DNA from: Hydrogenophilales bacterium
Lineage (GTDB): Bacteria; Pseudomonadota; Gammaproteobacteria; Burkholderiales; Thiobacillaceae
Length of the DNA stretch: 64,000 nucleotides
Direction: 5' to 3'
Assembly (NCBI GenBank): GCA_016703155.1
Contig: JADJCP010000001.1
Coordinates: 620,001 to 684,000, forward strand
Shown here: positions 1 through 10,494 of the stretch, piece by piece
Layout: every line of letters begins with the position of its first letter
How positions within the stretch are numbered: position 1 is the stretch's first letter
Translations under genes and position numbers: made by a program
The notes under the pieces: model-generated
The model's database searches: none
What the model was told of the DNA's origin: nothing
The model's input: only the letters and a program-made list of their open reading frames with translations

Positions 1-1113
1 TGTCCCTGGTCGCCCTGGCGGCGGGGGTGCTGAATACCTGGAGCCGCTTCATGCTGCCGGCCTTCACGCCGGTGCTGCTCAACGTGGCCATGATCCTCGC
101 CGCCGCCTTCGCCGCGCCCTGGTTCGACCCGCCGGTACTGGCCCTGGCCTGGGGCGCCTTCCTCGGCGGACTGATGCAGCTCAGCCTGCAATGGTATGGC
201 CTGAAGCGCCTGGGCATGCTGCCGCGCTGGGACTGGGCACCCGGGGACGAGGGCGTGCGGCGCGTCCTGAAACTGATGGCCCCGGCCGCGATCGGGGTCT
301 CGGTGGCGCAGATCTCGCTGCTGATCAACACCATCTTCGCCTCGTTCCTGGAAAGCGGCAGCGTCTCCTGGCTGTATTACGCCGACCGGCTCATGGAATT
401 TCCGGCGGGCATGCTCGGCGTCGCCCTGGGCACCATCCTCCTGCCGTCCCTGGCCAAGCACCACGCCGACAACGACCCTTCCCAGTACTCCAAATTGCTC
501 GACTGGGGCCTGCGCATCACCCTGATCCTCGCCGCCCGCCGCCGTCGCCCTGGGCATTCTGGCGGTACCGCTGATCACGACGCTGTTCCACTACGGCGCC
601 TTCACCGCACATGACGTCGACATGACCCGCTGGGCGGTACTCGCCTACGCCGTCGGCCTGGTCGGCCTGATCCTGGTGAAAGTGCTCGCCCCCGGCTTTT
701 ATGCCAAGCAAAACATTCGCACCCCGGTGAAGATCGCCATCTTTACCCTGCTGGCCACCCAGGCGATGAACCTGGCCTTCATCTGGCACCTGAAGCACGC
801 CGGCCTGGCGCTGGCCATCGGTCTGGGCGCCTGTCTCAACGCCAGCATCCTGTTCTACAAACTGCGCCGCATGGATTTCTATCGACCGCAGCCCGGTTGG
901 TTGACATTTCTATTAAAGTTATCCCTGGCCATTGCCGTTATGGGGGGATTCCTCTATCTCACCATGGGGCACCATGCTCAGTGGCTGGCGTACAGCCTTA
1001 GTCAACGCGTTTTGCACCTGGCCGGTCTGGTGGCTGGGGGTGCCGGCATGTATTTCCTGTGTCTCTGGCTGCTGGGCCTGCGCCTGTCCCAGTTCAAGCG
1101 CCGCTCGGCCTGA
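1..1113 (+). CDS. murJ: MurJ lipid II flippase, 5'-partial, one frameshift
   Basis: MurJ (MviN) flips the peptidoglycan precursor lipid II across the inner membrane. The gene runs off the left edge; the visible part starts in the stretch [16 protein letters not shown] and continues with PAFTPVLLN, both typical of the middle of MurJ. The rest is a series of hydrophobic segments with the expected loop [15 protein letters not shown]. The frame breaks near position 537: skipping one base in gcccgcc restores [16 protein letters not shown] and the rest of the protein to the stop at 1111. MurJ is essential in most bacteria, so a one-base sequence error is more likely than a real break. In Betaproteobacteria murJ commonly lies upstream of ribF and ileS, as here. 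Confidence 0.93.
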
Positions 1114-1140
1114 CCGATTCTCCAAGGCACGGAGACCCCC

Positions 1141-3305
1141 GTGCCACGCCACCCGATGACCTCCGACGAGCTCAGACTCGAACTGCACCGCTTGCAGACA
1201 CGTCTGGAAGAAAGTGAACTGCGCTTCCGGCAATTCGCCGACAACATCGACCTGGTCTTATGGATCGGCACCCCCGATTGGCAGAAGGTCAACTACATCA
1301 GCCCGGCCTACGAACGGATCTGGCAGCGCAGCGCCGAGAGCCTCTACACAAACAGCATGAGCTGGCTGGAGTCAGTCGTCGAGGAGGATCGCCCGGCGCT
1401 GCTCGACACCATCGCCAATCAGGCCCAGGGCGACTGGCAGTCGATCGTTTTTTCACCTTACCGGATTCGCGTGCCGGACAACGGCATGCGCTGGATCGCC
1501 GCGAGCGCCTTCCCGATACGCGATGCCCAGGGCAGGATCGAAGCGGTCGCCGGCATCGCCGAAGACATTTCCGCGCGCTATCAGCAACAACAGCAACTCG
1601 AAGACCTGGCGCACCTCGACCCGCTGACCCGACTGCCGAACCGCGTCCTGCTGGCCGACCGCATGCAGCTGGCGATGGCGCGCGGCCGGCGCACCGGGCA
1701 GATGCTCGCCGTCTGCATGCTCGACCTGGATGGCTTCAAACCGGTCAATGACCAGCTCGGCCACAAAGCGGGCGATGACCTGCTCATACAACTCGCCGGC
1801 CGACTCACCCAGACGGTGCGCGCCGACGACAGCGTGGCGCGCCTGGGGGGCGACGAATTCGTCCTGCTCATCGGCAATCTGAACTCGATAGGCGAGGCCG
1901 AGGAAGCCCTCAACCGGGTGCTCAAGGTGATCAACACGCCCTTCCATCTCGGCGATCAGCATGTGCGCGTCACGGCCAGCATCGGCGTCACCCTGTTCCC
2001 GAACGACGGTGGCGATGCCGACACGCTGTTGCGTCATGCCGACCATGCCATGTACCTGGCCAAGGAAGGCGGCAAGAACCAGTATCACCAGTTCAACCCG
2101 ACCCTGGAAATCCGCGACAGGGAGAACCGCGAGGCCCTCGAACGCATCGAGCGCGCCCTGCATCAGGGCCAGTTCGTCATGTACTACCAGCCTATCGTCG
2201 ACTGCCTGCGCGGCCGCCCGACGGGCGTCGAGGCCCTGATACGCTGGAACCATCCCATCCTCGGCGTGCTGTCCCCTAATGAGTTCCTGCCGCTCATCGA
2301 AGGCCACGACCAACTGGCCCTGGAAGTCGGCGCCTGGGCGGCCGAATCGGCCATCGCCCAGGCCGAGGCCTGGCAGCAGAGCGGCCACGATCTGAGCGTC
2401 AGCATCAATGTCTTCCCGCAGCAATTCCGGGACCTGGATTTCTCCCGACGTATCGAGGACATGCTCGCCCGGCACCCCGGCCTGCCGCCAGGCAACCTCA
2501 CCCTGGAGATCGTCGAATCGAGCGCCCTGGAAGACGTCGTTTCAGCCAGCCGCATGATGAAGGAAGGCGATCGCCTGGGCGTCCGCTATGCCCTCGACGA
2601 TTTCGGCACCGGTTATTCCTCGATGACCTACCTGCGGCGCCTGCCGGTGCATACCCTGAAGATCGACCAGAGCTTCGTCCACGACATGCTCACCGATCCC
2701 GAAGATCTGGCCATTATCGAGGCCATCATCGGCCTGGCCGCGGCCTTCCGGCACCGGGTCATCGCCGAGGGCGTCGAGACCCTGGACCAGATACTCATGC
2801 TCACCGAGCTGGGCTGCCCCCTGATCCAGGGCTATGCCTGGCCCGTCCCATGGCGGCCGGGGAGATTCCTGTCTGGCTGCGCGATTTCACGCCCGACCCG
2901 CGCTGGCGGGTCAATGCCACGCAGCACCTGTCGCGCGACGATTTCCAGTTGATCCTCGCCGAGGTGCACCATCGCCAATGGCTGCACCAACTGCAGGGCT
3001 GGTACCGGCAGGACATCAAGCAACGCGGCGAGCCGCCACCGCTCGATCCCGAGAAATGCAGCTTCGGTCGCTGGCATGCCGGCGAGGGACAGCTACGCTA
3101 CGGCCATCTTGCCGAATTCGCCGCCATCCGCGAACCCCATGAACATATCCATGCCCTGGCGCACCAGATCGTCGTCAACCTCTTGGCCGGCGGCGATGAC
3201 GGTTGCCAGGGTCGCGAGTCGGCGCTGCAGGATGCCAGCGACGCCTTCATCGATGCCCTGGTGCGCTTGCGCCGGGCCGTCGGTTCCCATGGTTCACTCA
3301 CATAG
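1141..3305 (+). CDS. PAS-GGDEF-EAL-CZB cyclic-di-GMP enzyme, one frameshift
   Basis: Bifunctional cyclic-di-GMP enzyme of about 721 aa. A PAS sensor (about residues 20-140) is followed by a GGDEF cyclase domain with an intact GGDEF motif at 236-240 and an EAL phosphodiesterase domain with intact EAL at 364-366, DDFGTGYSS and IAEGVET. Both halves look catalytically competent. The C-terminus is a chemoreceptor zinc-binding (CZB) domain: a His-Trp pair, CSFGRWHAG and two later His residues match its 3-His-1-Cys zinc site. The frame breaks near 2839; one missing A restores GYAMARPMAAGE. The GTG start at 1141 has ggag 6-9 bases upstream; ATG at 1156 is an alternative. The next gene encodes a bacteriohemerythrin, so the pair may link zinc or oxidant sensing to oxygen or iron handling (inference). 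Confidence 0.9.
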
Positions 3306-3325
3306 TGATTATCTGGAGGCTCGCC

Positions 3326-3757
3326 ATGAACATAGACATCCCGCTCGCCTGGAACGACAGTTTCCTCACCGGAATCACCAAGATTGACGAGCAGCACAAG
3401 GTCCTGGTCAACACCCTCAACGAAGCCCATGCGCGCCTCGGCGACCAGCCCACGCGGGAAATCCTCGACGACATCACCCGCAATCTGCTCAGCTACGCCC
3501 TGTACCACTTCGAAACCGAAGAGACCCTGATGCAGGAGCACGCCTACCAGGAAGCCTGCCCCGAAGAGTCGGCCAAGCACCACAAGGAGCATCGCGACTT
3601 CTCCCAGACCGTGGTCAACCTGCGCAACGGCATCAAGGAGGGCCAATTGGTCAGCCGGGAGGAGCTCATCGGTTTCCTGAGCCACTGGCTGGTCACCCAT
3701 ATCCTCTTCACCGACCAGAAACTGGGCGCCTATCTCACCGGCCGCAACCTCGGCTGA
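3326..3757 (+). CDS. Bacteriohemerythrin
   Basis: A 143-aa four-helix protein that binds oxygen at a non-heme di-iron site. The family ligands are all visible: DEQHK in helix A, YHFETEE in helix B, KHHKEH in helix C and HILFTDQ in helix D. The length is normal for single-domain bacteriohemerythrins. Start chosen at the ATG preceded by ctggagg at the right distance; an upstream in-frame extension lacks a ribosome site and overlaps the preceding gene. It follows the GGDEF-EAL gene by 20 bases, so the two are probably co-transcribed. Likely roles are oxygen storage or delivery, or sensing; the sequence does not choose between them. Confidence 0.93.
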   Translation: MNIDIPLAWNDSFLTGITKIDEQHKVLVNTLNEAHARLGDQPTREILDDITRNLLSYALYHFETEETLMQEHAYQEACPEESAKHHKEHRDFSQTVVNLRNGIKEGQLVSREELIGFLSHWLVTHILFTDQKLGAYLTGRNLG

Positions 3758-3862
3758 AATGCCGGCAATGCCCCGAATCCGCTCAGGGGGCTTGCAGGCG
3801 CGCATAGACCGGGCCCCCTGAAACGCTAGAATCGCTGTCTTTTCAGACAGATATCCAAGCTC

Positions 3863-4783
3863 ATGCTGATCACACACGGGTGGCCCGCGGCGACTCGTCC
3901 CAATGCCGTCACCATCGGCAATTTCGATGGCGTGCACCTCGGCCACCAGGCCATGCTTGCCCGGCTCACCGCGCGTGCCGCCTCGGTCGGCGCGGTACCG
4001 ACGGTGCTGACCTTCGAGCCGCATCCGCGCGAGGTTTTCACCCCGGACGCGGCGCCCACGCGACTGACCAGCCTGCGCGAAAAGCTGGAGATCCTGCGCG
4101 GCCTGGGCGTGGCGCATGTCCACGTCTGCCGTTTCACGCGCGAATTCGCCGCCCTCTCCGCCGAGGACTTCGTGCGGCGCATCCTGGTCGACGGCCTCAG
4201 GGCACGCTACATCCTGGTCGGCGACGACTTCCGCTTCGGCGCCAAACGCGCCGGCGATTTCGCCTTTCTGCAAGCCGCCTGCCAACACCACGGTTTTGAA
4301 GCCGAAGCCCTGCACACGGTGGAAGCCGTCGGCCAGCGCGCTTCGTCGACCGCGGTACGCGAAGCCCTCTGGGCCGGCGACATGGCCGGCGCCGCGCAAC
4401 TGCTCGGTCGACCCTACTCCATCTCCGGCCGCGTCGTCGGCGGCGACCAGCTCGGCCGCAAGATCGGCTATCCGACGGCGAACATCCTCCTGAAGCACAA
4501 CCGGCCACCACTGAAAGGCGTCTTCGCGGTACGCGTCCAGGGACTGACCACGCCCAACTGGCCCGGTGTCGCCAACCTCGGCACACGACCGTCGGTACGC
4601 CCCGATGGCAAGCCGACCCTGGAAGTGCACCTGTTCGACCTCGACCGCAACCTGTACGGCCATCACTTGCGCGTCGAATTCCTGCACAAGCTGCGCGATG
4701 AAGTGAAGTTCCCCAGCTTCGACGCCCTGGTGGCGCAGATCGACAAGGATGCCCAGCAGGCACGGGAGCTGTTGAATGCTTGA
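3863..4783 (+). CDS. ribF: Bifunctional riboflavin kinase / FAD synthetase
   Basis: RibF phosphorylates riboflavin to FMN and adenylates FMN to FAD in the cytoplasm. The N-terminal FAD synthetase domain shows TIGNFDGVHLGHQ (nucleotidyltransferase HxGH-type motif) and TFEPHPREVF. The C-terminal riboflavin kinase domain shows GDQLGRKIGYPTAN and GVANLGTRPS. The length of 306 aa is standard. The ATG at 3863 has no strong ribosome site upstream. It precedes ileS, the usual betaproteobacterial order, though 365 bases of repeat-bearing DNA lie between them. Confidence 0.97.
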   Translation: MLITHGWPAATRPNAVTIGNFDGVHLGHQAMLARLTARAASVGAVPTVLTFEPHPREVFTPDAAPTRLTSLREKLEILRGLGVAHVHVCRFTREFAALSAEDFVRRILVDGLRARYILVGDDFRFGAKRAGDFAFLQAACQHHGFEAEALHTVEAVGQRASSTAVREALWAGDMAGAAQLLGRPYSISGRVVGGDQLGRKIGYPTANILLKHNRPPLKGVFAVRVQGLTTPNWPGVANLGTRPSVRPDGKPTLEVHLFDLDRNLYGHHLRVEFLHKLRDEVKFPSFDALVAQIDKDAQQARELLNA

Positions 4784-4909
4784 GGTCCTAGCGCATGGCG
4801 AGTGTTATCACGAAAAGCGTGCGTGGTTGAGAGCAAATACCGTCGCGCACGCAGGCCCCCGGGATTCATGCAAGTGCCCACGCTCCGCCGTTCAGCCCCT
4901 TCTGAGCCG

Positions 4910-5075
4910 CCAATTTTCGCGCTGTCGTTCGGGGGCCGTCGGCGAGCACTGTTTGAGCCCGCAGGGCGAGTTGCGCAGCCGCCCGAACGACAGCGCGAAA
5001 ATTGGGAACCCGCAGGGCGGCGAAGCGGGGCGTGCTTTCTTTGGTTACTTTCTTTGCACGAGCAAAGAAAGTAAC
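4910..5075. repeat. Repeat with two perfect inverted repeats between ribF and ileS
   Basis: The 365-base gap between ribF and ileS holds two nested signals. A perfect 24-bp inverted repeat has arms at 4910-4933 and 4982-5005 around a 48-base loop. A second perfect hairpin has 14-bp arms at 5044-5057 and 5062-5075 around acga. The second looks like a terminator stem but lacks a T-run. From memory, similar GCGGCGAAGCGGGG and TTTCTTTG blocks recur between genes in several beta- and gammaproteobacteria, so this is likely a dispersed repeat rather than a regulator of ileS. No convincing gene is seen in the gap. Confidence 0.7.
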
Positions 5076-5148
5076 TGGCTGCCGGGCCACCCCCGGCCGG
5101 CTGCCGCCTCCTGACCCGACAACCCATATCCAGTCCACAAAGCAGAAC

Positions 5149-7905
5149 ATGCCCGACTACAAAGACACCCTCAACCTGCCCGACACCCCCTTCCCGATGC
5201 GCGGCGACCTCGCCAAGCGGGAACCAGGCTGGATCGCCCAATGGCGCGAAAAGAAACTCTACGAAAAGCTGCGCGCCAACGGCAAGGGCCGGCCCCTGTT
5301 CGTGCTGCACGACGGCCCGCCCTACGCGAACGGCGACATCCACATCGGCCATGCGGTAAACAAGATCCTCAAGGACATCATCGTCAAATCGGCCACCCTG
5401 GACGGCTTCGACGCGCCCTATGTGCCGGGCTGGGACTGCCACGGCCTGCCCATCGAGCTGGTGGTCGAGAAGGCCCACGGCAAGGCGATCCCGGCCGCAA
5501 AATTCCGTGAGTTGTGCCGCGAATACGCCGCCAGCCAGGTGGAACGTCAGAAGGCCGATTTCATCCGCCTCGGCGTGCTGGGCGACTGGGATCACCCCTA
5601 CCTGACCATGGACTACCGCTTTGAAGCGGACATCATCCGCGAACTGGGCAAGATCCAGGCAAACGGTCACCTTTACCTGGGCGCCAAGCCGGTGCACTGG
5701 TGCGTCGATTGCGGCTCGGCCCTGGCCGAAGCGGAAGTGGAATACGAGGACAAGACCTCGCCGGCCATCGATGTCGCCTTTCCGGTAGCCGACATGGCCG
5801 ATCTGGCGCGCCGCGTCGGCAAGGCCATCGATGGTCCGGCCTCGGCGGTGATCTGGACCACGACGCCCTGGACCCTGCCGGCGAACCGTGCCGTCGCCGT
5901 GCATGCCGACTTCACCTATGCCCTGGTCAAGACGCCGAAAGGCCTGCTGATCCTGGCGCAGGAACTCGTCGAGTCGGCGCTGAAGCGCTACGGCTTTGAA
6001 GACAGCGCGGTCGTCGCCGAAGTGAAGGGCGCGGCCCTGGAAGGCCTCAAGCTGCAACACCCGTTCTATGATTTTCAGGTGCCGGTGATCGTTGCCGACT
6101 TCGTCAGCCTGGAGGCCGGCGTCGGCCTGGTGCACATTGCCCCCGGCCACGGCCACGACGACTATATCGCCGGCCTGAAGTACGGCCTGGAGGTCGCCAA
6201 CCCGGTGGGCGGCGACGGCAAGTTCTACGCCGACACCCCCATCGTCGGCGGCCAGAGCATCTGGGGCGGCAACAAGACCGTCATCGCCACCTTGCAGGAC
6301 AACGGCCGCCTGCTCGCCGAGGAAAAGATCCAGCACAGCTACCCGCATTGCTGGCGCCACAAGACCCCGATCATTTTCCGCGCCACCCGGCAGTGGTTCA
6401 TCGGCATGGACAAGGAAGGCCTGCGCGCCAAGGCCATGCAGGCGGTCGAAGACACTGCATTCTTCCCCGACTGGGGCCGCGCCCGCCTGGAGGCGATGAT
6501 GAAGTCCCGACCCGACTGGTGCGTCTCGCGCCAGCGCAACTGGGGCGTACCGATCACCTTCTTCATGCACAAGCAGACCGGCGAGCTGCATCCGCGCTCT
6601 CAGGAAATCCTCGAAGAAGTCGCCAAGCGCGTCGAGCAACAGGGCATCGAGGCCTGGTTCAGCCTGGACCCGGCGGAACTGCTCGGCGCCGATGCCGAGC
6701 ATTACGAGAAGGCCGGCGACACCCTCGATGTCTGGTTCGACTCCGGCGTCACCCATGCCTGCCTGCTCAAGGAACGCGAAGGCCTGAAGCACCCGGCCGA
6801 CCTCTATCTGGAAGGCTCGGACCAGCATCGCGGCTGGTTCCAGTCCTCGCTGCTGACCGGCTGCGCCACCGACGGCCATGCACCCTACGAGGCGCTGCTG
6901 ACCCACGGCTTCGTGGTCGACGGCAAGGGCATGAAGATGTCCAAGTCGAAGGGCAACGTCATCGCCCCGCAAAAGGTCTCCGACACGCTCGGCGCGGAAA
7001 TCCTGCGCCTCTGGGTCGCCAGCACCGACTATTCGGGCGAGCTGACCATCTCCGATGAAATCCTCAAGCGCGTCGTCGAGGCCTACCGGCGCATCCGCAA
7101 CACCCTGCGCTTCCTGCTCGCCAACACCACCGATTTCAAAATGGCCGAAAACGAAGTGGCCGTCGACCAGTTGCTGGAAATCGACCGCTACGCCCTGGCC
7201 CTGACCCGCCGGATGCAGGAGGAAGTGCTCGCCGATTACCGCGTCTACAGCTTCCACACTGCCGTGCAACGCCTGCATAACTTCTGCTCCGAGGATCTGG
7301 GCGCCTTCTATCTCGACATCCTCAAGGACCGTCTCTACACCTCGGGCACCAACTCGGGCGCCCGCCGCGCCGCGCAAACCACCCTGTGGCACATCCTGCA
7401 AACGCTAACCCGGATGATGGCGCCCATCCTCAGCTTTACCGCCGAGGAAATCTGGGCGCTGGAGTGCAAGTCAGACAGCGTGTTCCTGTCGGTCTGGCAC
7501 GAGCCGCCCATGCCGGCCGATGAGTCTGAACTGGATGATCGCTGGCGCGCTATTCGGTCCGTTAGGGCGTGGGTGAGCAAGGAACTGGAACTTCTGCGGA
7601 CAGAAGGGAAGATCGGCTCGTCGTTACAAGCCGAGATTGAGATCACGGCTGCTGGCACTGAATACGAGGCGCTGTCGCATCTTGGCGACGACTTGCGTTT
7701 CGTGATGATCTGTTCGAAGGCAACGCTACTGCGCTCCGCAGATGCCACAGTAAGTGGCGTCAGTGTTATGGCCAGCAGTCACGCCAAATGCGAACGCTGC
7801 TGGCACGTGCGCGCCGATGTCGATGCCGATCCAGCGCACCCCGGCCTGTGCGGCCGCTGCGTCAGCAACCTGTATGGCGAGGGAGAGCCGCGTGCGTTTG
7901 CGTAA
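5149..7905 (+). CDS. ileS: Isoleucyl-tRNA synthetase
   Basis: Class I aminoacyl-tRNA synthetase that charges tRNA-Ile. HIGH is at residues 65-68 and KMSKS at 596-600. The editing (CP1) domain lies between them, with [13 protein letters not shown] and [10 protein letters not shown]. The C-terminal zinc finger is CERCW...CGRC. About 918 aa, normal for the bacterial type. The start is the ATG beginning [11 protein letters not shown]; longer in-frame extensions run back into the repeat. Codon use changes sharply between about 7440 and 7790: codons such as tca, tct, act and agt become frequent, whereas the rest of the gene strongly favours gcc, cgc and ctg. This may mark a recombined segment in the anticodon-binding region. 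Confidence 0.98.
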   Translation: MPDYKDTLNLPDTPFPMRGDLAKREPGWIAQWREKKLYEKLRANGKGRPLFVLHDGPPYANGDIHIGHAVNKILKDIIVKSATLDGFDAPYVPGWDCHGLPIELVVEKAHGKAIPAAKFRELCREYAASQVERQKADFIRLGVLGDWDHPYLTMDYRFEADIIRELGKIQANGHLYLGAKPVHWCVDCGSALAEAEVEYEDKTSPAIDVAFPVADMADLARRVGKAIDGPASAVIWTTTPWTLPANRAVAVHADFTYALVKTPKGLLILAQELVESALKRYGFEDSAVVAEVKGAALEGLKLQHPFYDFQVPVIVADFVSLEAGVGLVHIAPGHGHDDYIAGLKYGLEVANPVGGDGKFYADTPIVGGQSIWGGNKTVIATLQDNGRLLAEEKIQHSYPHCWRHKTPIIFRATRQWFIGMDKEGLRAKAMQAVEDTAFFPDWGRARLEAMMKSRPDWCVSRQRNWGVPITFFMHKQTGELHPRSQEILEEVAKRVEQQGIEAWFSLDPAELLGADAEHYEKAGDTLDVWFDSGVTHACLLKEREGLKHPADLYLEGSDQHRGWFQSSLLTGCATDGHAPYEALLTHGFVVDGKGMKMSKSKGNVIAPQKVSDTLGAEILRLWVASTDYSGELTISDEILKRVVEAYRRIRNTLRFLLANTTDFKMAENEVAVDQLLEIDRYALALTRRMQEEVLADYRVYSFHTAVQRLHNFCSEDLGAFYLDILKDRLYTSGTNSGARRAAQTTLWHILQTLTRMMAPILSFTAEEIWALECKSDSVFLSVWHEPPMPADESELDDRWRAIRSVRAWVSKELELLRTEGKIGSSLQAEIEITAAGTEYEALSHLGDDLRFVMICSKATLLRSADATVSGVSVMASSHAKCERCWHVRADVDADPAHPGLCGRCVSNLYGEGEPRAFA

Positions 7906-7981
7906 TGTGACTTCCTCATGTGGCATAGCGGAGGAAACCCTGCGAACTCGGCTGGTAGCCCACACCGCCTCCCAGGCACCC

Positions 7982-8078
7982 TCCCTCTTTGCAAAAGGGG
8001 GAATGAGGGGGATTTCTCAGGTGGTGAAGAATCCGGACGCCGCAAAATCCCCCCTACCCCCCTTTTCCAAAGGGGGGA
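7982..8078. repeat. Paired CCCCCTTT hairpin element, copy 1
   Basis: A roughly 97-bp element. A left hairpin (ccctctttgc aaaaggggg) is followed by gagggggatttctcaggtggtg. After a short variable middle comes atcccccctacccccc and a right hairpin (ccttttccaaagggggg). The two outer parts are inverted relative to each other, so the whole is a long imperfect palindrome. It lies in the 324-base gap between ileS and lspA, which otherwise holds only copy 2. Its hairpins could affect mRNA stability or termination. Confidence 0.8.
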
Positions 8079-8123
8079 ACAGACAGCCAGCATCAGCGCA
8101 TGCCGCCGACCTCTCCCGGGCAC

Positions 8124-8222
8124 CTTCCCCCTTTGTAAAAGGGGGATTGAGGGGGATTTCTCAGGTGGTGGAGAATGCAACCTCTGCTAAATCCCCCCCA
8201 GCCCCCCTTTACAAAGGGGGGA
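8124..8222. repeat. Paired CCCCCTTT hairpin element, copy 2
   Basis: A second copy of the element at 7982, same orientation: ttccccctttgtaaaaggggg, then the conserved gagggggatttctcaggtggtg, a variable middle, and atcccccccagccccccttt with acaaaggggggag. It ends 7 bases before the lspA start, so lspA takes its ribosome-binding region from the element's edge (aaaggggggag). Confidence 0.8.
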
Positions 8223-8229
8223 GCCGAGC

Positions 8230-8718
8230 ATGAGCGCCTCAGCCAACGGCCTGCGCTGGCTGGGCCTTGCCGCCCTGGCCATCGTCCTCGACCAGGTCAC
8301 CAAGCTGGCGGTCGTCGCCAAGCTCACGGCCTACCAGGACGTCGTCGCCGTCACCTCGTTCTTCAATCTGGTGCACGTGCACAACACCGGCGCGGCCTTC
8401 TCGCTGTTCGCCGACCAGGGTGGCTGGCAGAAGCTGTTTTTCCTGACCGTGGCGCTGGTCGCCTCCGGCGTCATCGCCTGGCTGCTGCGCAAGCCGGGCG
8501 GACGCGTCGTCTATTACGCCGCCCTGGCGCTGATCCTCGGCGGCGCCCTGGGCAACGTCATCGACCGGCTGGCCTATGGCCATGTCATCGACTTTCTGGA
8601 TTTCTACGCTGGCACCTGGCACTGGCCGGCCTTCAACGTCGCCGACTCGGCGATCACCCTGGGCGCCGCCCTGCTGATCTGGGACGGTTTCCGCCACGAC
8701 ATCCGGGGCACGGCATGA
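8230..8718 (+). CDS. lspA: Lipoprotein signal peptidase (SPase II)
   Basis: Inner-membrane aspartyl protease that removes signal peptides from prolipoproteins after diacylglyceryl transfer. The protein has 162 aa and four hydrophobic segments. Family signatures are visible: DQVTK near the N-terminus, NTGAAFSLF, GNVIDRL with catalytic Asp112, and NVADSAI with catalytic Asp139. It overlaps the next gene by ATGA, so translation is probably coupled. ileS-lspA-fkpB-ispH is a conserved proteobacterial order. Confidence 0.97.
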   Translation: MSASANGLRWLGLAALAIVLDQVTKLAVVAKLTAYQDVVAVTSFFNLVHVHNTGAAFSLFADQGGWQKLFFLTVALVASGVIAWLLRKPGGRVVYYAALALILGGALGNVIDRLAYGHVIDFLDFYAGTWHWPAFNVADSAITLGAALLIWDGFRHDIRGTA

Positions 8719-9146
8719 GCGGCATCCGCCCCGGCGACCGGGTCACCCTGCACTACCGCCTGGTATGCGGCGGCCAGCAGATCGTCTCGACGTTCGACGC
8801 GGCGCCCGAGACCTTCAGCGTCGGCGGCGGCGACATCGATCCGCGCCTGGAGTGGCTGCTGCACGGCCTGGAAGCGGGCGCCCACGAAACCTGGCAGCTC
8901 GACCCCGAGCAGGCCTTCGGCAGGCACAACCCGGACATGATCAAACGCCTGCCGCGCGACGAGTTTCCGCCGGGCATGGAACCGGTCCCCGAGCATCAGG
9001 TCGATTTCCCCCTGCCCAACGGCCAGACGCTGACCGCGACCATCGTCGACGTCGATGCCGACGCCGTGAAACTCGATTTCAATCACCCGCTGGCCGGACT
9101 GCCGGTGGAGTTCGAGGTACGCATCCTCGCCGTGGAACAAGGATAA
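8715..9146 (+). CDS. fkpB: FKBP-type peptidyl-prolyl isomerase, FkpB/SlpA type
   Basis: A 143-aa prolyl isomerase of the SlyD-like FKBP group. It opens with [10 protein letters not shown], has the inserted-flap domain typical of SlyD/FkpB (about residues 65-120) and ends with [14 protein letters not shown], the group's hallmark. There is no signal peptide and no metal-binding His-rich tail, which favours FkpB over SlyD. It is coupled to lspA by a 4-base overlap and lies 4 bases upstream of ispH. Confidence 0.93.
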   Translation: MSGIRPGDRVTLHYRLVCGGQQIVSTFDAAPETFSVGGGDIDPRLEWLLHGLEAGAHETWQLDPEQAFGRHNPDMIKRLPRDEFPPGMEPVPEHQVDFPLPNGQTLTATIVDVDADAVKLDFNHPLAGLPVEFEVRILAVEQG

Positions 9147-9150
9147 GCCC

Positions 9151-10092
9151 ATGCCCCGGATCATGATCGCCAACCCGCGCGGCTTCTGCGCCGGCGTCGA
9201 CCGCGCCATCACCATCGTCGAACGCGCCCTGGAAAAATACGGCGCGCCGGTCTATGTCCGGCATGAAGTCGTGCACAACAAATTTGTCGTCGACAGCCTC
9301 AAGGCGAAGGGCGCCATCTTCATCGAAGAAATGGACGAAGTCCCGGACGGCGCCACCCTGATCTTCAGCGCCCACGGCGTCCCGCAGAGCGTGCGCCGCG
9401 AGGCCGAGGCACGCGGCCTGAACGTCTTCGACGCCACCTGCCCGCTGGTCACCAAGGTGCACGTCGAGGTGAAGAAGATGCGCGAACAGGGCCTGGAGAT
9501 CGTCATGATCGGCCACAAGGGCCACCCCGAGGTCGAAGGCACCATGGGCCAGACCGAACCCGGCGGCGCTGGCCCGGGCATGTATCTGGTCGAAACCCCG
9601 GACGATGTCGCCAGACTCGAAGTACGCGATCCCGGCAAGCTGGCCTTCGTCACCCAGACGACGCTGTCCATGGACGATGCCGCGCGCGTCATCGACGCCC
9701 TCAGGGCACGCTTCCCGGACATCGTCGGCCCGAAGAAGGACGACATCTGCTACGCCACGCAGAACCGCCAGGACGCCGTCAAGAAACTCTCCGCCGACTG
9801 CGATCTGGTGCTGGTGGTCGGCTCGCCCAACAGTTCCAACTCGAACCGCCTGCGCGAAGTCGCCCGGAACGCCGGCATCGCCGCCTACATGGTCGACAAT
9901 GCCGGCCAGATCGACCCGACCTGGCTCGAAGGCAAACGCTGCATCGGCCTGACCGCGGGCGCCTCGGCGCCGGAAATTCTGGTCAACGGCGTCCTCGACC
10001 GACTGAAAGAACTCGGTATCGCCCGCGTCGAGCAGATGCCCGGCATCGAGGAAACCACGCAATTCCCCCTGCCCAGCCGGCTGGCGGTCTAG
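9151..10092 (+). CDS. ispH: 4-hydroxy-3-methylbut-2-enyl diphosphate reductase
   Basis: IspH (LytB) catalyses the last step of the MEP isoprenoid pathway, giving IPP and DMAPP from HMBPP with a 4Fe-4S cluster. The three cluster cysteines are present: Cys13 (PRGFCAGV), Cys97 ([11 protein letters not shown]) and Cys200 ([10 protein letters not shown]). The catalytic Glu region reads [11 protein letters not shown]. The length of 313 aa is standard. It is the last gene of the ileS-lspA-fkpB-ispH group. Confidence 0.98.
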   Translation: MPRIMIANPRGFCAGVDRAITIVERALEKYGAPVYVRHEVVHNKFVVDSLKAKGAIFIEEMDEVPDGATLIFSAHGVPQSVRREAEARGLNVFDATCPLVTKVHVEVKKMREQGLEIVMIGHKGHPEVEGTMGQTEPGGAGPGMYLVETPDDVARLEVRDPGKLAFVTQTTLSMDDAARVIDALRARFPDIVGPKKDDICYATQNRQDAVKKLSADCDLVLVVGSPNSSNSNRLREVARNAGIAAYMVDNAGQIDPTWLEGKRCIGLTAGASAPEILVNGVLDRLKELGIARVEQMPGIEETTQFPLPSRLAV

Positions 10093-10110
10093 CCACCCCT
10101 GGAGACGCTC

Positions 10111-10332
10111 ATGCAAGAGATCGAATTCAACCTCACCCGCGAACACATCGCCCTCAACGATCTGCTCAAACTCACCGGCCTGGCCGACAGCGGCGGTGCC
10201 GGCAAGGCCATGGTGACGCAGGGACTGGTCAGCGTCGACGGCCAACTGGAAAGTCGCAAGGCCGCGAAGATACGTGCCGGCCAGGTGGTCACCCTGGGCG
10301 ACGCGCGCATCACCGTGGTCGCCGCCGCCTGA
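10111..10332 (+). CDS. S4-domain RNA-binding protein, YbcJ-like
   Basis: A 73-aa protein that is essentially one S4 fold: LNDLLKLTGLADSGGAGKAMVTQG, then VSVDGQLESRKAAKI and a closing strand VTLGDARITVV. This matches the YbcJ/RlbA-like small S4 family that binds structured RNA. ATG at 10111 has ggag upstream (ctggagacgctc). It starts 18 bases after ispH and may share its transcript. The target RNA is unknown. Confidence 0.9.
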   Translation: MQEIEFNLTREHIALNDLLKLTGLADSGGAGKAMVTQGLVSVDGQLESRKAAKIRAGQVVTLGDARITVVAAA

Positions 10333-10360
10333 AAAGTTCAAAGCCGCGGCATCAACCGCC

Positions 10361-10457
10361 TCCCCCTTTGCAAAAGGGGATTGAGGGGGATTTCTCAGGT
10401 AGTGGTGAACCCGAATGCCGTTAAATCCCCCCTACCCCCCTTTTCCAAAGGGGGGAA
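10361..10457. repeat. Paired CCCCCTTT hairpin element, copy 3
   Basis: Same element as at 7982 and 8124, same orientation, 28 bases after the S4 gene: tccccctttgcaaaagggg, gagggggatttctcaggtagtgg, a variable middle, atcccccctacccccc and ttttccaaagggggg. A lone right-end fragment (cctttccaaaggggggt) lies nearby at about 10620-10637. Confidence 0.8.
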
Positions 10458-10494
10458 CTCGCCCTCCGACTGGCACAACCGTTTCAACAGCTAA

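Noticed and set aside
3792..3832. Promoter for ribF (ttgcag and tagaat)
   Set aside because: The spacing is 29 bases, too long for a sigma-70 promoter.
4663..7401. A 912-codon frame antisense to ileS
   Set aside because: It is a GC-rich shadow of ileS; the plus-strand product has full IleRS motifs and the antisense product has no recognisable domain.
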